From Aquimarina algiphila (GTDB lineage Bacteria > Bacteroidota > Bacteroidia > Flavobacteriales > Flavobacteriaceae), in the NCBI RefSeq assembly GCF_007489275.1, contig NZ_VLNR01000012.1, forward strand, positions 1 to 64,000: a DNA stretch of 64,000 nt, in the 5' to 3' direction. Made by a program: the position numbers and the translations under genes. The notes beneath the pieces are model-generated. The model ran no database searches. It was not told the DNA's origin and worked only from the letters and a program-made list of their open reading frames with translations. Numbering within the stretch: the first letter of the stretch is position 1; every line of letters starts with the position of its first letter. Positions 63,602-64,000 of the stretch are shown here, in pieces.

Positions 63602-64000
63602 TATCTTATAATTCTTCCAGAAAGATTACCTTCAATAATATTTATAATTTCTCGCTCAGTTGCCAAATTTGCATCGCCTTCTATTGTATGTTTAATTGCG
63701 CAAGCAGCGTTTGCAAATTGTAATGCCTTTGTATCATCATAATGCAATAGACCATGAATCAATCCTGCAGCATAGGCATCTCCTGTTCCGATTCTATCTA
63801 TAACATGGGTAATTTCTAGTTCATTTGTTTCTAAAAACTCTGAACCGTTCCACATTCTAGCTTGGATTTTATGCCAATTTGCGTTTATTGAATTTCTGGT
63901 TTTATCAAATACTTTTTTAATGTTAGGATGTTTTTCAATTAGTTGTTTACTACCTTTTATAAAATCATCATTTTTATACAAAAATTTTGTATCTAATAAT
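63601..64000 (-). CDS. kdgK: PfkB-family sugar kinase (probable KDG kinase), C-terminal part
   Basis: The frame is open to the right edge, so only the last 132 residues are seen; the start lies outside the window. The PfkB signature 2 is present (DRIGTGDAYAAGLIHGLL), with the catalytic aspartate in GTGDA. In the family this domain phosphorylates sugars with ATP. The tight overlap with the aldolase makes 2-keto-3-deoxygluconate kinase the likely role. The upstream half must be checked for substrate residues. Confidence 0.8.
   Translation of the reverse strand, partial: LLDTKFLYKNDDFIKGSKQLIEKHPNIKKVFDKTRNSINANWHKIQARMWNGSEFLETNELEITHVIDRIGTGDAYAAGLIHGLLHYDDTKALQFANAACAIKHTIEGDANLATEREIINIIEGNLSGRIIR

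Noticed and set aside
1..64000. CRISPR arrays, tRNA or rRNA genes, prophage
   Set aside because: No regularly spaced repeats, no cloverleaf pattern and no phage or integrase genes were seen by reading; a tRNA scan was not possible here.

Overview
The window is AT-rich DNA from a member of the Bacteroidota, most likely a marine Flavobacteriaceae; an Aquimarina-like genus is a guess. The signs are TonB-dependent receptors with STN and carboxypeptidase-like domains, DUF4249 lipoproteins, a type IX-secretion-like C-terminus, TAnnTTTG/TTTG promoters and few Shine-Dalgarno sequences.

Bases 1-22,000 form a nitrate assimilation and respiration-like island. It holds an outer-membrane porin start, a NarL-type response regulator, a secreted protein with two NarX/PilJ-type nitrate-sensor-like domains, an NrtABCD-type ABC nitrate transporter, a NarK-type transporter, a fused molybdopterin nitrate reductase with flavoprotein and BFD domains, and an odd rubredoxin protein. 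Between them, on the minus strand, lies an eight-gene operon: globin, Tll0287-like heme protein, di-heme cytochrome b, ferredoxin-type NAD(P)H reductase, pentaheme cytochrome c, monoheme lipoprotein, ResB and a frameshifted CcsA. Every transcription unit in this island carries the same 16-bp palindrome (TAAGTA-N4-TACTTA or a close variant), which makes it look like one nitrate regulon. No nitrite reductase is visible; it may lie left of the window.

Bases 22,000-34,500 are mixed housekeeping and accessory genes: small unknowns, an S41 peptidase homolog lacking its nucleophile, a carboxypeptidase-like-domain protein, a hybrid histidine kinase, a secreted protein, a RES-Xre toxin-antitoxin pair with a clear promoter and operator, an M13 metallopeptidase, and aspartate kinase divergent from an ACT-like regulator.

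Bases 34,900-43,800 are an outer-membrane uptake operon with a TonB receptor, three tandem DUF4249 lipoproteins and an MG2-like protein. A ComM/YifB ATPase follows. Next is a 5-oxoprolinase cluster (pxpABC) with a divergent Nramp homolog that has lost its metal ligands. Repeat-rich DNA and a four-gene signalling module (unknown protein, multi-TM protein, histidine kinase, LuxR-type regulator) come after it.

Bases 53,700-61,300 are the isoleucine/valine operon ilvD-ilvB-ilvN-ilvC-ilvA. It is preceded by two consecutive leader peptides rich in Ile and Val, each followed by its own intrinsic terminator: a tandem attenuator. The window ends with duplicated small outer-membrane beta-barrel genes and the start of a KDG kinase / KDPG aldolase operon on the minus strand.
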